DNA of 64,000 bases from the NCBI GenBank assembly GCA_015680685.1, contig MNCI01037593.1:186546-250545 (forward strand). The letters are read 5' to 3'. Source of the stretch: Gnetum montanum (lineage: Eukaryota > Streptophyta > Gnetopsida > Gnetales > Gnetaceae). Under the pieces are notes generated by a model. The model did not search any database. It saw only the letters and a program-made list of their open reading frames with translations, and was not told the DNA's origin. The translations under genes and the position numbers were made by a program. Of this stretch, positions 23,570-34,844 are shown in pieces (position 1 is the first letter of the stretch; each line of letters opens with the position of its first letter).

Positions 23570-24400
23570 AGTAGGGAAGAAAATTTGGGACATTACTAAT
23601 TCACCTATAGTGAAGTGCTATGCCATAGAAGTGGGGTGTTGCTAGATTCTAGAAAGAATATATATAAAATGTAGATAAAGCACTCTCTAATCTACTCAAT
23701 TCTCTCAATCACACCCTTACTAGAGTAGAGCAAAGACACTCGTTTGACCTTACCAATGAAAATCATGAAAAGAGAAAGGGATAGCAAAAGAAAGAAAGAT
23801 AGTGGAAAATAAAACAAGAAAGCAATAAAAAGCAGGGGAAAGCATGTTAGGGACATTTCCAATACACCAATGGTGGGGTGCTATTTCATAGAAGTGGGAC
23901 ATGGCTAAATCCCTAAAGTCTACCTCTTCCTTTTCTCACTCACATGTAGATTTCACAATCCTTAGGTCAATCTACACTTATCACTTCTTCACTACATTAG
24001 GGAAAAGATACTTGTTTAGCCTCACTAATGATGAATATAGAGAGGAATGGAAATACATGAGGAGGGGGGATGAGAGAAAGAAGAGAGAAATATAGTACAA
24101 AATAGTAGAAGTTTAGAACATGTGAAACCAACGAATAAAAAGGCAAGGGGAGAAAAAAGGATATCACCCATACACCTGTCATCAAGATGGTGTTATGCCA
24201 TAGAAGTAGAACATGGTTAAATTCTACATATCATATGGATGAAAATAATTCCATATATACTATTAAAGTAATCCCTCCTTATTCTACTCAAAAATATACT
24301 TAATCAAACCTTCATATAAAGTAATGAGATATTTAGTCACTCAAAAACCTCAATAATCATGTTGAGCACATAAAGTAGAATAGTATAGATTACATAAGGA
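23570..24400 (-). repeat. Degenerate long tandem repeat, minus-strand copy
   Basis: Three units marked by GCCATAGAAGTGG and CATGGCTAAAT words near 23,590, 23,850 and 24,160. Reverse-complemented they match 7000-7920, for example CATTGGTGTATTGGAAATGT against CATTGGTGTGTTGACAATGT. Spacings are about 260 and 305 bp. Confidence 0.6.
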
Positions 24401-24609
24401 AATATGAAGAAAATAGCCATATAAATATTAAAATATAAGATATAGAGGAGGATTTAGTGATAAAATTCATGCAAGAAAAACATGATTTAGAGCAAACTTG
24501 TTATCTCAACATAATATGTATCACATTGTAGTAGAAAAAGCTGATAAAAGCAAATTGCCATTGGGGGAACACTCATTTGGTTTTGAATAGTTATTAGGTT
24601 TAATGTTGC

Positions 24610-25800
24610 AGCTTGGCTGCATGTAGTAGTACTTTAGGAAGCTTTTGTTAACTAGATTTAAAATTTATTATCCTTCCAAATCAAAAGGAATGTAGGTGCT
24701 ATTTTGTAGTGATTAAAACACCAGAAAAGGACCCTGCTAGTTTGGAGAGAACTTTGTATCTCTAGAATTTGGAAAATGGTGAAGAACCATATCACCTTTA
24801 TAGATCTCTCTAATTCAGACATGTTTGGAGTGGTGATGTTCAATATCTACTTGATATTTATGCAAGTGTTGAAGAGAAGCATGTTAATGTTCTTCAAAGA
24901 TATATACCTCAATGCATCACATGCTATTGTTGTCTTGATCTAAATACCAATAATGTAAAGCAACACAAAGAGATGGGATATGGAGCTCAATTGGTAAGAT
25001 TTTCTCAAAACCATATGTTAGAAAGTATGGAGTATGACCAATAGCTATATGCAAAGTGGTACGATAGTCACAAAGGGCATAGGATAGTTGTATGTACTAG
25101 TTACATTAGGTTGTATTGAACATGATATAGAGAAAGCATATGAGAGTTTTATTAGTGGACTTAGCCTAACCATTAGACTAAGGGTAGTAGGGTCACAAAA
25201 ATGATTGAGTAATGTGATACATAAGAACAAAAATTAGCTACCTCCTTAATTTTGAACTAAGGTCCATTATTAGTTACAATTTAAAGAGGTATGTTGAAGT
25301 GGGTTATTATGTATTCAATGATGAACTGGCAGATGAAGTTGAACTTGGTGGAATGCAAAGGAATAGCCTCTACCCACTTAGTGAAGTATTCTATAGTAGT
25401 TAGAATAAATTAATTCCCAAAAGATGAAGAAGGGCTAATAATACTACTAAGATCTAAATCCCATTTCTAAAAGGGCCATGTGATCTAAGATATGTTAAGC
25501 TCTTATGAAAGAATGTATATGAGAGAGCCATTCCTTTGATAGGTATTATATATCTTGACTAGGTGATAAGCATATTTAGCTAAAGTTGGCCACCAATAGC
25601 TCAAAGAAATGATGCAAGTAGCTAAAAAGCATGAACTTAAATGTCCATCACAAACTTTTGAGCAAACTTAAACTAGGACCATCTTAGAATTTATAGGACT
25701 AAGACAACATAGAAGAATACTAATATAAGAAACTCAACAAAGAATATTGAGATTCACTAATTAAAATATTAGCTATTTTTATGCAAGATATCCTTTTGGA
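24610..25800 (-). pseudogene. Tat-type integrase remnant, inverted copy
   Basis: Minus-strand core near 25.2-25.5 kb: WPFQKWDLDL, FILTTIEYFTKWVEAIPL and FIIEYIITHFNIPL, parallel to the plus-strand remnant at 6.0-6.3 kb. After the core the D-N-G-P-Q-F region is still recognisable as MDLSSK/NNGP-like sequence. The C-terminus near 24.63-24.70 kb has D-L-E-G ... NLVNKSFLKYYYM, again parallel to the other copy. Stops and shifts throughout. Confidence 0.65.
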
Positions 25801-25999
25801 TAGGTGTGAGATAACTAGGGGTTTCTTGTGTAGTAAGGTAATAAAAAAGATCAACGTCTTGTTGATTGTCATCTTTTGTATTGATAGTGCTTACTAGTAT
25901 ATTAAGAGATTACATTATAGGTGTTAAGCAAACTGACTACACAAGTTGATCTTTCATAACCAAGAGATCACCATGGTTGGTAAAGGTTGTCAATGGATC

Positions 26000-26440
26000 A
26001 ACTAACATATTTGTGAAATGGAGAATGTAGCTCAAGGTATGAGTACAAAAGAAAACAAAAAGTTGCTTAGCCATTTATAGGTAAGGAACTAGTGGGAAGC
26101 CTTGCAATCATAGTCATAATTAACTTGATTTATGATGAGCTAAGAGTCATCATAGATACTAATAATTTTAACTTATCTTTATAAGATTATCAAGAGACCT
26201 AATATTAGAGGCTTATATTCAACAGTGTTATTGGCACAAGGAAAATTAAGCTTATAAGCTTAATAAAGAACTTGTTTAGTAAAAAGGATAAGAACACATG
26301 TTGTACTAGATTTGAAGAATGTGTGTGTTCATTAAAATAAAGGATAACATTTGAATAATTATCATCAGCATATAAGTTGTGAACAACATTAGTTGTTTTA
26401 AAGGAAGAGATAAGATTAGCTATAAATGGACCTTTGATTG
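26000..26440 (-). pseudogene. Second RNase H (aRNH) of the inverted Tat-type remnant
   Basis: The minus strand reads CANNTVEYKPLILGL followed by an IISIYDDSQLIINQV-type block (one TAG at the Q), matching the N-N-x-A-E-Y-E-A-L-I-x-G-L and G-D-S-x-L-V-x-N-Q-V blocks of the additional RNase H that marks Tat-lineage elements. The catalytic aspartate of the second block is present. It lies directly upstream of the integrase in coding direction. 26.44-26.86 kb shows no clear RT. Confidence 0.65.
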
Positions 26441-26865
26441 AGTGTTAAGATAGAAAAGAAAGATTAAACTTAATAAGAAATGTCTTCCAATGAAATAAGC
26501 GATGGTTATTTGAAGGATTTTTAGTAATGAATTTAAGAATGTTATCTTTGCTGCTAATAAAGTTTTTAGTGGGGAGAAGATAGTGTATCTACTTTTTGAG
26601 GGTGAAGAAAAGACTTAGAAAAAACTTTTTAATGTCAGAGTATCTAGTTTCATAGTTTATGAAAGGGTAGGATATGTAGTATATGAGAAGATTATCTTCA
26701 TCTTATCACCTTTGAGAAATCATAATAGATGGAATGGTTAGATTTGGCAGGTTATAGTTAAAAAGATTAATTGAATTATGAAGGATGAAGAATGGAAAGA
26801 GAAGTTAAGGATTCTTTGATGGAATCAAATACCTTTTGATACTTCTTATTCTAGATAAAAGGGGT

Positions 26866-27719
26866 TGATGAGTGGCGAGGTACCCCTACACTCAACCATA
26901 CGAATACGAGTGTAACATGTGCAATCCGGTTGAACTCCATAGACTAAGTGCCTACACGCCTCATGGAACACTTAAGGTTAATTATTCGTTTTCTTCCCAA
27001 ACTTAGTTGTATTTGTCATAGTGTATGGTTAAGTCTAAGGTATATGATTTTTATAGCTTTTTCAATTTTGTCTCCTATGCTAAAAGGTGAAGGATTGAAG
27101 AGACTAATTACTAACTCTAACTAACTAACTAAGTCTGAATTAACCTAGCATTAGCATTTGTTCCCACTTACCGTTCACACCCTGAACCAATGCAACCGTG
27201 GTTACCAAATGCTAGTCATTTCTAGGATCACCATGCATAACGCACATGCTCGATGCAGTCGTACTGAGGCACTTAACTAGGAGAGAAGGGTTGAGAGAGA
27301 TTTAATAACTAATAAAGCATGTAAATGATAAATAGTAAATAACAATAAATAAAAGTCCTATTTAGCCTATTCCATGCATTGCAAGGTTTATCCAAGAAGT
27401 TCGTCTTTATTTCCGTACACAAATATCTGTTCAGGTACAATATCTGCTCGAATAAAGATCCGTTCACTTTGGAGCTCCTACTGTGGGCACATGGAAAATA
27501 TTCTATCTCTGAAGAGGTAAAACTACTAAAGTTTCCCTAAGGTCTAGATCTAGATGAGAAACAAAGGGAGGGCCACCTCTTATTTATAGACTTGGCGACG
27601 CACCGTGATATCGCGTGGGATGCAATATCGCGGCGGCCGTGATATCGCATACATGATATCACAACAGCCACGATATCGCGTACACGATATCGCGACCCAT
27701 GTGATATCGCATCCCATCA
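26866..27719 (-). repeat. Athila-family LTR, oriented as a 3' LTR
   Basis: TGATGAGTGGCGAGG...CCCATCA, 854 bp, with the same block order as the LTRs at 11,063 and 54,453 (CCCTACACTCAACCATACGA start; TCTTTATTTCC and AATAAAGATCC in the middle; a TATA region near 27,580 on the minus strand). To its right lie the purine-tract sequence and TAAATAAAAACTC word found next to the 3' LTR at 11,906, so it is a 3' LTR. CpG-rich, unlike its relatives. Confidence 0.8.
27600..27716. repeat. GATATCGCG palindrome array in U3
   Basis: At least eight GATATC-centred words (GTGATATCGCG, CAATATCGCGGCGGCC, ACGATATCGCG and similar) are packed into the terminal 115 bp of the LTR. Confidence 0.8.
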
Positions 27720-28640
27720 TACCTTCATGACTAAATAAAAACTCTTCCTTGATTTCCTTACAAAATATTGTGGGATTATTGACTCAAATGCAACTAATGG
27801 GATGACATGTGAACAGATCATCATTACAAGACATGACAAAATTGGTGTTCATGACAACAAGAGTGAACACCTTATTACATTGACATCAGGCCTTATTTGG
27901 CAACTTGATAAAGAGAGATGTCTAAGGGGTGTGCTTTGAATTTTTACATTTTTTACATTTTTTTCTTTTTTCTCTTTTTTTTATATTTATGAATGAGAAC
28001 CACATCATGCAAAGACTTATTTTTATTCACTTAGCTTCTTGATATTTGAACAATGTTAGAATGGCAAAAAAACCCAAGAAAAAGCATCCAAGCACCCAAG
28101 AGAATGGCCAACACCAATGCATCAAATTCCCTTGAAGTCACACCCTTTTCATCATCTGAGTCTTTCCTTGTTTTAAAAAATGCCCAGCCATCAATTCAAT
28201 AACAAGTTTACTTAGAAAAAGAGGACTGTATAGTTCCAAGCCAAAAGGAGATCATAGAGTTGTATGGATGAGTGGACAGCATGGACTTCTTACCTATTTT
28301 ACCAAAAGAACCATACCTTAATATTAGCATCATAATTCAAAGGTAAAAATTAAACATTAATAATCAATATGATATAATTCAATCCACCATCATGAGCACT
28401 TATTAGATGATGAATAAAAGTAAATCAAGCAAACAAAGAAATAGTAAAAAGATGAACAATGGTATAAAACAAAAATAATAAAAGTTGAAAGAATGTGTAA
28501 AACAAAAATGTGTAAAGAAAAAATTTAAAAAGAACTAAGGGCCTAGAACGGTTAACATAGGTGGCCATCTCTCCCATGACTGAGTTGGAAGAAGGAGATT
28601 CGAAATAGTGAGTAGGGTTGTCCATTAATAAAGGTAGCAT
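27720..28640 (-). mobile_element. Interior remnant belonging to the LTR at 26,866
   Basis: Parallels 11.9-13.9 kb of the TR-GAG-type element: TGGGATTATTGACT next to the LTR, a CTTTTTTCTCTTTTTTTT run, CCAAGAGAATGG..CCCTTGAAGTCACACCC near 28,100 (compare 13,455-13,490), then A-rich sequence. No gag or pol domain is seen. Confidence 0.5.
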
Positions 28641-28649
28641 GTGTATTGG

Positions 28650-30652
28650 CTGGGGCTCACTACACCTCAAACGACAGGGCCTAGCCGACTTCCAAACACA
28701 AGGCTCAACCAACAACAAGAAGCAAGGCCTAGCACACAGCCCATAGGCCAGGAAGACCAACAATCGCCACTGCAGCTACAAGATTACCGATCATCGATGT
28801 GAGCCATCTCAAGGCCATCATAGAGATGGTCATTTGGGGAAGCAGAGACAAGGCTAATCTCTTCAAGGTGATTGATGATGTTGTACAGCTCACCATATCA
28901 ATTAATCCTATAAGGGGTGAGGTCTCAATTCAAATAAGAGGAGGGGAATCACATTGGTCACAACAAATCTCTAGAAATGTTACATCATTTCAAGTATAAT
29001 TAGAAACTGGTGAAAGTGCCACAGTGGTGGTCATGTAACACCAGGATGTAGCTGGAGTAACAAAGGTGGTCATGAACCACATTTGTCCTTGTTGTGCCAC
29101 TGGCAAATTTCATAGGAGCACATGATGCTCAAGTCCTGGCTGATACCTCAATGACTTTTGCGGAACATGAGGATGCTTTGGATCGCTTGCTACAAATAGG
29201 ATAAGTAATGACATCCTTATTTGACATTCCCCAAGATGTCACAACACTGCAATTAGATCTCATTTCCACTAAAGGGAAGCTTATCATGGCTGAGGTTAGG
29301 GTCGAATATGTAGAAGACGAGTTGCAGAGACTTCAAGAAAAGTTTGTCATCCTACAAGTTGAATGACAGGATCCATCCCAACTTGTTACAATTGATCAGT
29401 TAGAATCATTTAGAGCATAGTAATTAAATGAATTGTTAATGGAGAATTAAAGGGTGGAAATGGAGAAAGAGAAGGTTGATTAGGATGCTTCAAAAGCACA
29501 AGCTCAGACATATGCACATGTTAAAGCTCTCAAGGCCTTACAAGTAGAAAATAAACTCCTTGCTGCCAAAAATATTTAATTGATGATAGTTGAAAAATAA
29601 AAGAATGTTCTCGAAGAAAGTTTTCAAAAAATGTAAGAACAACTAATAAGAGTCATCCAAGATATAAGTCGCTTAGCCAGAGAAAATAGAACCTTCTCAA
29701 TGGAGGAGGTACATGCCATCTGATAGAAGATAACCATTGAAATAAGCATGTGGCAAAATGAGGCTAAGACGCATGAAAAATTAAAGGAGCACTTCTGCAA
29801 CTAGGTGGGCATATACAAGGAAATCATTGAGAAGGAACTTTGAATGGCCAAGGCACATATCAACTCCCTCAGTGCTCAAAACATTGATTGGTGGGCCATT
29901 CTAGATACTTATGCCCTTGTCCATCATGCAGACTTGAAAAGATGGGATCTGCAAATCCAAGATCTCAAAGAATATATGGAGTTGGCAAATCTATGATATG
30001 CCAACTTGGCCATGTTAATAGCAAGATGCCTGAGAATTGAGCTTGAGAAGCAGGTAGCTGCCACCTATGCTAAATATGATACACAGTTTGCAGAACATAA
30101 GAAGACATTACAAATATTAGAGGTGGTAAAGGCTAGCTACCAAGGTCAAAAATATGTAGGAGCATATTTGGCTCAATGGCTTATGGATTACCAAGAACTC
30201 AAAGAAAAAGCTAGAGCCTATGAGAAGGAACAATAGCTATTTGTGGCATGGTATGTCAAAGCCAATTAGATGTTTCCACAACTACCGTGTTCGTGGAAAG
30301 TGCCAGCTCCATCAAACATTGGAACATCAACATGGACGACCCATGATCCTCGAACAGAAAAGAAAAAACTTTAGGAACTTCTTCAAAGGTATCCATTTCA
30401 GAATCCTGGAGCACAAGAGAAAGGAAAGGAACCCCTAGAGGAGCCACCACCAGAAAGAACCACATGAGTTTTGCAAGTTTTGTATTTTGTGTTGGTGTCC
30501 AAATTTTGTTTTGTTTTGTTTTATTCCATACTACGGCATGACATAGTCCTTGGTCAATCAATAATCCCATACCCATCCACTATTTGTAATTGAATGAGCT
30601 TGTTTCTCATTTTTTTGACTCGAGGATGAGTTTTTATTCAATCATGGAGGTA
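28650..30652 (+). pseudogene. Plus-strand accessory ORF remnant, coiled-coil-rich
   Basis: Opposite in direction to its left neighbour. From about 29.1 kb a broken plus frame is rich in E, K, Q, L and A with heptad-like leucines (LITMAEVRVEYVEDELQRL, a later open part at 30,006-30,236 with IELEKQVAATYAKYDTQF and YQELKEKARAYEKEQ). It ends FVAWYVKAN ... KGKEPLEEPP, the conserved end also found at 12.1-12.3 kb, and is followed by purine tract and LTR. Many CAG/CAA-to-stop changes. Known family of the protein: none that I recognise; structural role is only a guess from coiled-coil character. Confidence 0.45.
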
Positions 30653-31486
30653 TGATGAGTCACGGTCTACCAGGCCCCGATATCAGGTACACGATATTGC
30701 AACCTCGATACGATACCATATACATGATATTGTGATTCTTGTGTTAGTCTATAAATATAGTACTTAGGCGCACAATGACGGAGTATTTTTAGTTAGTTAG
30801 TTAGTTAGAAGTTCTTTTCTTTTGGCAATTTAGCTTTCAGTTATTCTTAGTGCATGTCCATAGTGTGATGCTTATAATTGTATGGAATCTTTGTTAGAGT
30901 GTGATGTACTTCGACATGCACACAATTGACAATAAAGATTGAGATTACTCCACATTGCAGCATTCACTTAGCTTTTAATTATTTTAATTATTGATTATTT
31001 ATTACTATTTTCTTAGTTAATATTTATTTTATCATCATTTACTATTCCTATTGTTAATGCAGAATGAGTATGACTTAATCACAAACATTTAAGTGTAACT
31101 ACGTGGTAACCCAGTCGCGTATCAAGTAGTGCTTTGAGTGATGTGTGCTTGCTAATCCCATAAGTAGTACATGAAGTCCAAGATGCATACGAATGATTAG
31201 GAATGAATGCTCATCGTACTTAGGCTAGCTTAGATCTTATTTCCTATTGCTCATTAGCTTAATTAAGTTATCTCTTGTTGTCCTTAGGAGTAGCATAGTA
31301 GTAGGGATCACATCGTACACCTCACTCTGGACAAAGCAAATACTAGTCCAAGTGGGAAGATAGTGAACTGTGATCAACGTATAATTGTCTAGGTGCTACA
31401 ACTAGTACATTTGTGGAGTTCAGTTGGATCACACATACACACTCATATTCGTATGGTTGAGCATAGGGGTACCTTGCTACTCATCA
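30653..31486 (+). repeat. Athila-family LTR, plus orientation, 3' LTR
   Basis: TGATGAGTCACGG...CTACTCATCA, 834 bp, the reverse orientation of the other family members. Left flank ATGACTCGAGGATGAG and ATGGAGGTA equals the purine-tract side of 11,906, so it closes an element lying to the left. TATA region CTATAAATATAG near 30,752. A (TTAG)n run lies at 30,791-30,810. Confidence 0.8.
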
Positions 31487-31909
31487 AAGTCCATTGGAGA
31501 AGGAAAGCTACATACTACTTGAACTCCATGATTCGATTTTTTCCCATCTCCAATCCTTAACAACTCTCCATCAATTTCCACTAGGGTCTACAATAAGGTA
31601 ATAGGAATGGGATTATAATATTGGTACAATGGCTACAACATGGAAGTCTCTGTGCCCAACATAGTACCAATTTCTTTCACCAAAAATGTAAGCAAGTTTT
31701 CAAGGGCTATAATGGGCTTTTATGATTGTGAAAGTTCAAAACTACTATAAAGGTTGCAAAATGCCAAAGTGCTGGAAATGCAAAAGTGTTGGGAATTTGA
31801 AAATGATGTTGATGTTGGGTTTTTATAAGGTAGGGTTGTTATTTTTAGGTTTGACATGATTACTGACAAATTGGATCAATTTGCAAGTGGCAACAATCAT
31901 CTTCTCCCA

Positions 31910-32130
31910 GTGTAGTTACTATTTATGGTAAGTCTGGAATGGACTATAGCCACAAAATCCATCCATTTACTATAAATAGTAAATGGACTTTTGTAACTAC
32001 ACTAGTACCATATTACTGCATTAGTTTTGGTCAACGATTATCTACTTTCAATGTAGTTTCCATTTATTACAACCAAAACACCCATTCATTTACTATAAAT
32101 AGTAAATGAACTTTTGTGACAATGCTGATA
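31910..32130. repeat. Two direct copies of a palindrome-bearing unit
   Basis: TGTAGTT.C.ATTTAT...CCATTTACTAT-AA-ATAGTAAATGG (hairpin near 31,968-31,991) and, ~137 bp on, the same unit with TTCATTTACTAT-AA-ATAGTAAATGAA (near 32,090-32,115). A degraded third copy lies at about 2515-2570. Confidence 0.7.
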
Positions 32131-32409
32131 CCACTCCTACTATGCTAACATTGGTGGACTATGTTGAGGATGTTGGAAAATTTCAAAAGTAGTGGAGAAT
32201 GTACAAAAAGTTAGAAACTACAAAAATGATGGAATTCGTTTGAAAGTGTTATGCTTGATGAAGAATGTTGTCTAGATTCTAACTCAATCCTACAAATGTT
32301 TTGTCACATGATGTTAGCAGAGAAAACTTGTTTAATGGTTGAAGCATTGGCAAATGTGCTTACTCCATCAAAGCTATCTAAGTAGAAGTATCATTAGAAT
32401 GCATCCTTG

Positions 32410-32447
32410 CTACACTGTGCTATGCTACGTAGCATAGCATAGTGTAG
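32410..32447. repeat. 38-bp near-perfect palindrome
   Basis: Left arm CTACACTGTGCTATGCTAC, right arm GTAGCATAGCATAGTGTAG, no spacer, one mismatched pair out of 19. Confidence 0.9.
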
Positions 32448-32590
32448 AATTCATGTTGCAATGATTTTTGACAAAATTTATCATGTTTTGCTACATCATG
32501 TTACTCATGCTAAAAGAATGAAGTGGGGCAAATACCCCAGAGGATTGAATCATTATCAATGTTCATCTTGGGTGCCTGATCATCCTTCCC

Positions 32591-32634
32591 AAGACCTACT
32601 ACACTGTGCAGTGTAGCATAGCATAGCAGGTCTT
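32591..32634. repeat. Nested hairpin
   Basis: Outer arms AAGACCT/AGGTCTT enclose CTACACTG-TG-CAGTGTAG and a CATAGCATAGC spacer; uses the same words as the palindrome 150 bp to the left. Confidence 0.75.
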
Positions 32635-34399
32635 GCAATTAGAAAACTTGCCAAGCTGTTTAGTGCATCCTAAACACCTTCAACAACTCCTAGCATGGTC
32701 CCTAGGTAGACCATCAGCTAGGTCAAGTGTCAAGCTAGGTAGACCACAAAGTGTAACAAACCTATTAGCCCAGGAAATATAAAATTTTTTGGACTATATG
32801 ATCTACCACAATGCCTCGTTCATGCAAACTAGCATTTTGGTTGGATGCTACATTGACTGTGTCATAGAGGGTATTTTCTACATGGTCCAACATGACACCA
32901 TGATTACAGGAACCCTTACCCAAATTCTAGGACTACTGAATCATGAGAGTCCCAAAATTTATGGTGTTTCAATGGCCCCTCTTTGTTGATGTTTGGAGGA
33001 TTTACCCGAGAGATGTCAACAAAGAATACGAAACACCATGAAGAACTAGGCACCAACATTACTCTTTACTGCCAGCTTAGACCATGCTTTTCCATGTTTG
33101 AAAGTACTAGGAGAGTGATTGTAGGGTAAGGGTGTAACGGATAGAGTTGAGAAAATAGATTTAGGGAAGAAATGAATGTAAGATGCAAGGCTTTTAAAAA
33201 CTATTGCCATAGCATGGTCCCTTGTCAGAGTGCTTATGAGGGAGTTAGCACACATTGACATTTTTCCTTTTTGGCCTTTGGCCTCTCACTAGGGTTCTTA
33301 GCAATGGTCAATTTATGGTTGAAGCAAGTGTAAAATAGCTACTATGCCATTTGTTTTAGGCACCCTTTTTTTCGAGCTTTTCTACCCTTTTGCATTTTTT
33401 TGTGCTTTTTCCTTTGCTGTACATGCATGTTCACTTATAGAAAACCTTGTTGTTGTTGTAAGACATGTGTTTCCTTACTTAAATGAATTGTGTTACATTC
33501 ATATGGGGCTTTGACCTACCTACAAGTGCTTCCCATGGAACGGGTTGCATTACGTCTATCATGGACTTGGTGGTTGGGAATGTGGAAGGGCTTTATGCAT
33601 TGGGAAAGCTTGTAAAAAGGATACAAAAATTGCAAATATAGGAAATGGGGATTGAACTAGCTAAAAGGGAGAGTAGGGTATGTACTTTCAAGTAGCTAGG
33701 ATAATCATAGTGATCACTTCAAAACAATGTAATGTCTTGCTCTCATGGCAAAGCGCATCTCTAAAAAACACCATCTTGGCTTGTATCCTGCAAATATAAC
33801 AAAGAGAAAACCAAAAAAATAATCATGAAGTGAAGTGACAGAAAAGTCCCATTTTCTTTAGACATCATTAGAGTGATGAGTATCGTTGCTGAGGTGTGTG
33901 ATGTCCAAAACAGAAAGGCTAGCACAGAACCTGGCCATGGCAGGCTAGAAATTATGGCATCGAAGAGACTAGGAACAATGGTGATGTAGGTGCTCAATAT
34001 TGCTTGCCCAAGGCAAACATCATGCAATCCAACTACAAGGTGAGAAGCCTAATAGCTGAATGCATCTTGGGATTGGATGATGGTGAGAGCTGGAGGATGG
34101 AAGACTTTTGGCTCGACCACAATAGTGCTGGGCATCCAGCAGCAGGTGTTGATGACAAGAGCTACTACTAGGATGAGTGATTGTGATAATGGTAACTTCG
34201 AAAGATTAGCATGATGTACAATGAGATCTTTGGATGATCAGAAAGATGCCAAGGGTAGTGATCTTGCATGTTTTCTAGAGGGTTTTTTCTTAGCATCATG
34301 AACTATATTTTGGAACTACAACATCCCACCCCATGTTATCTAGGGAGTTTAAAAGTATGCATGCTCACTTGTTTGTAGGGTCATGGATGTGAGGTTGGG

Positions 34400-34822
34400 G
34401 ACATTGCATTGTGATCCCAGTTTAAGATCTTGGTAGACCATCAGATGTGTTGGTTTAAGATCCCAATACACCGTAATGTACTAGTTTAAGGTCCTAGTAA
34501 ACTATTGTGCTAGTTTAAGTTCCTAGCATACTGTTGTGCTAGTTTATCATTGTAGTGGATGATGGATAGCCAATTTTAAGCCTTAGCAGGCTGCGATGTG
34601 GGTGCAAGTTTTACATCATAGTCTAAGGACATGTTTTGTTAGTTTATAGTCATAGTAGACTATTTGTGCTAGTTTTACATTATAGTGGATGTTCTTTGCT
34701 AGTTTTACATTGTAGTGGATGATCTTTGCTAGCTTTATATCGTAGGATATGCTCTTTGCTAGTTTTATGTCATAGCAAACGATCTGCTTATCTTGCTTTA
34801 TACCCGATGTGATCCTTTGCAT
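34400..34822 (-). repeat. Minisatellite array A, 30-bp period, after integrase
   Basis: Units starting GCTAGTTTTACATTGTAG begin at 34,638, 34,668, 34,698, 34,728 and 34,758, an exact 30-bp period; more diverged CTAGTTTAAG units continue to 34,430. On the minus strand the array is open (34,616-34,822) and encodes a ten-residue repeat of the form x-I-x-Y-[DN]-[IV]-K-L-A-K. It begins about 25 bp after the integrase end. Whether the peptide is ever made is unknown. Confidence 0.85.
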
Positions 34823-34844
34823 CAGACATAGTATGGCTTGAGAT

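Larger units (their letters stand above)
31490..34323 (-). mobile_element. Non-coding stretch, probably including the 3' LTR of the Tat-type element
   Basis: No protein domain in nearly 3 kb. On the minus strand ATGGGGTGGGA (34,324-34,335) looks like a polypurine tract and is followed by TGTTGTAG, a plausible LTR start at 34,323. A left end at TGTTGATG (about 32,985) would give TGTTG...CAACA termini and ~1.34 kb, but I could not confirm it by a second copy. 31.9-32.65 kb holds several palindromes listed separately. Confidence 0.35.
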
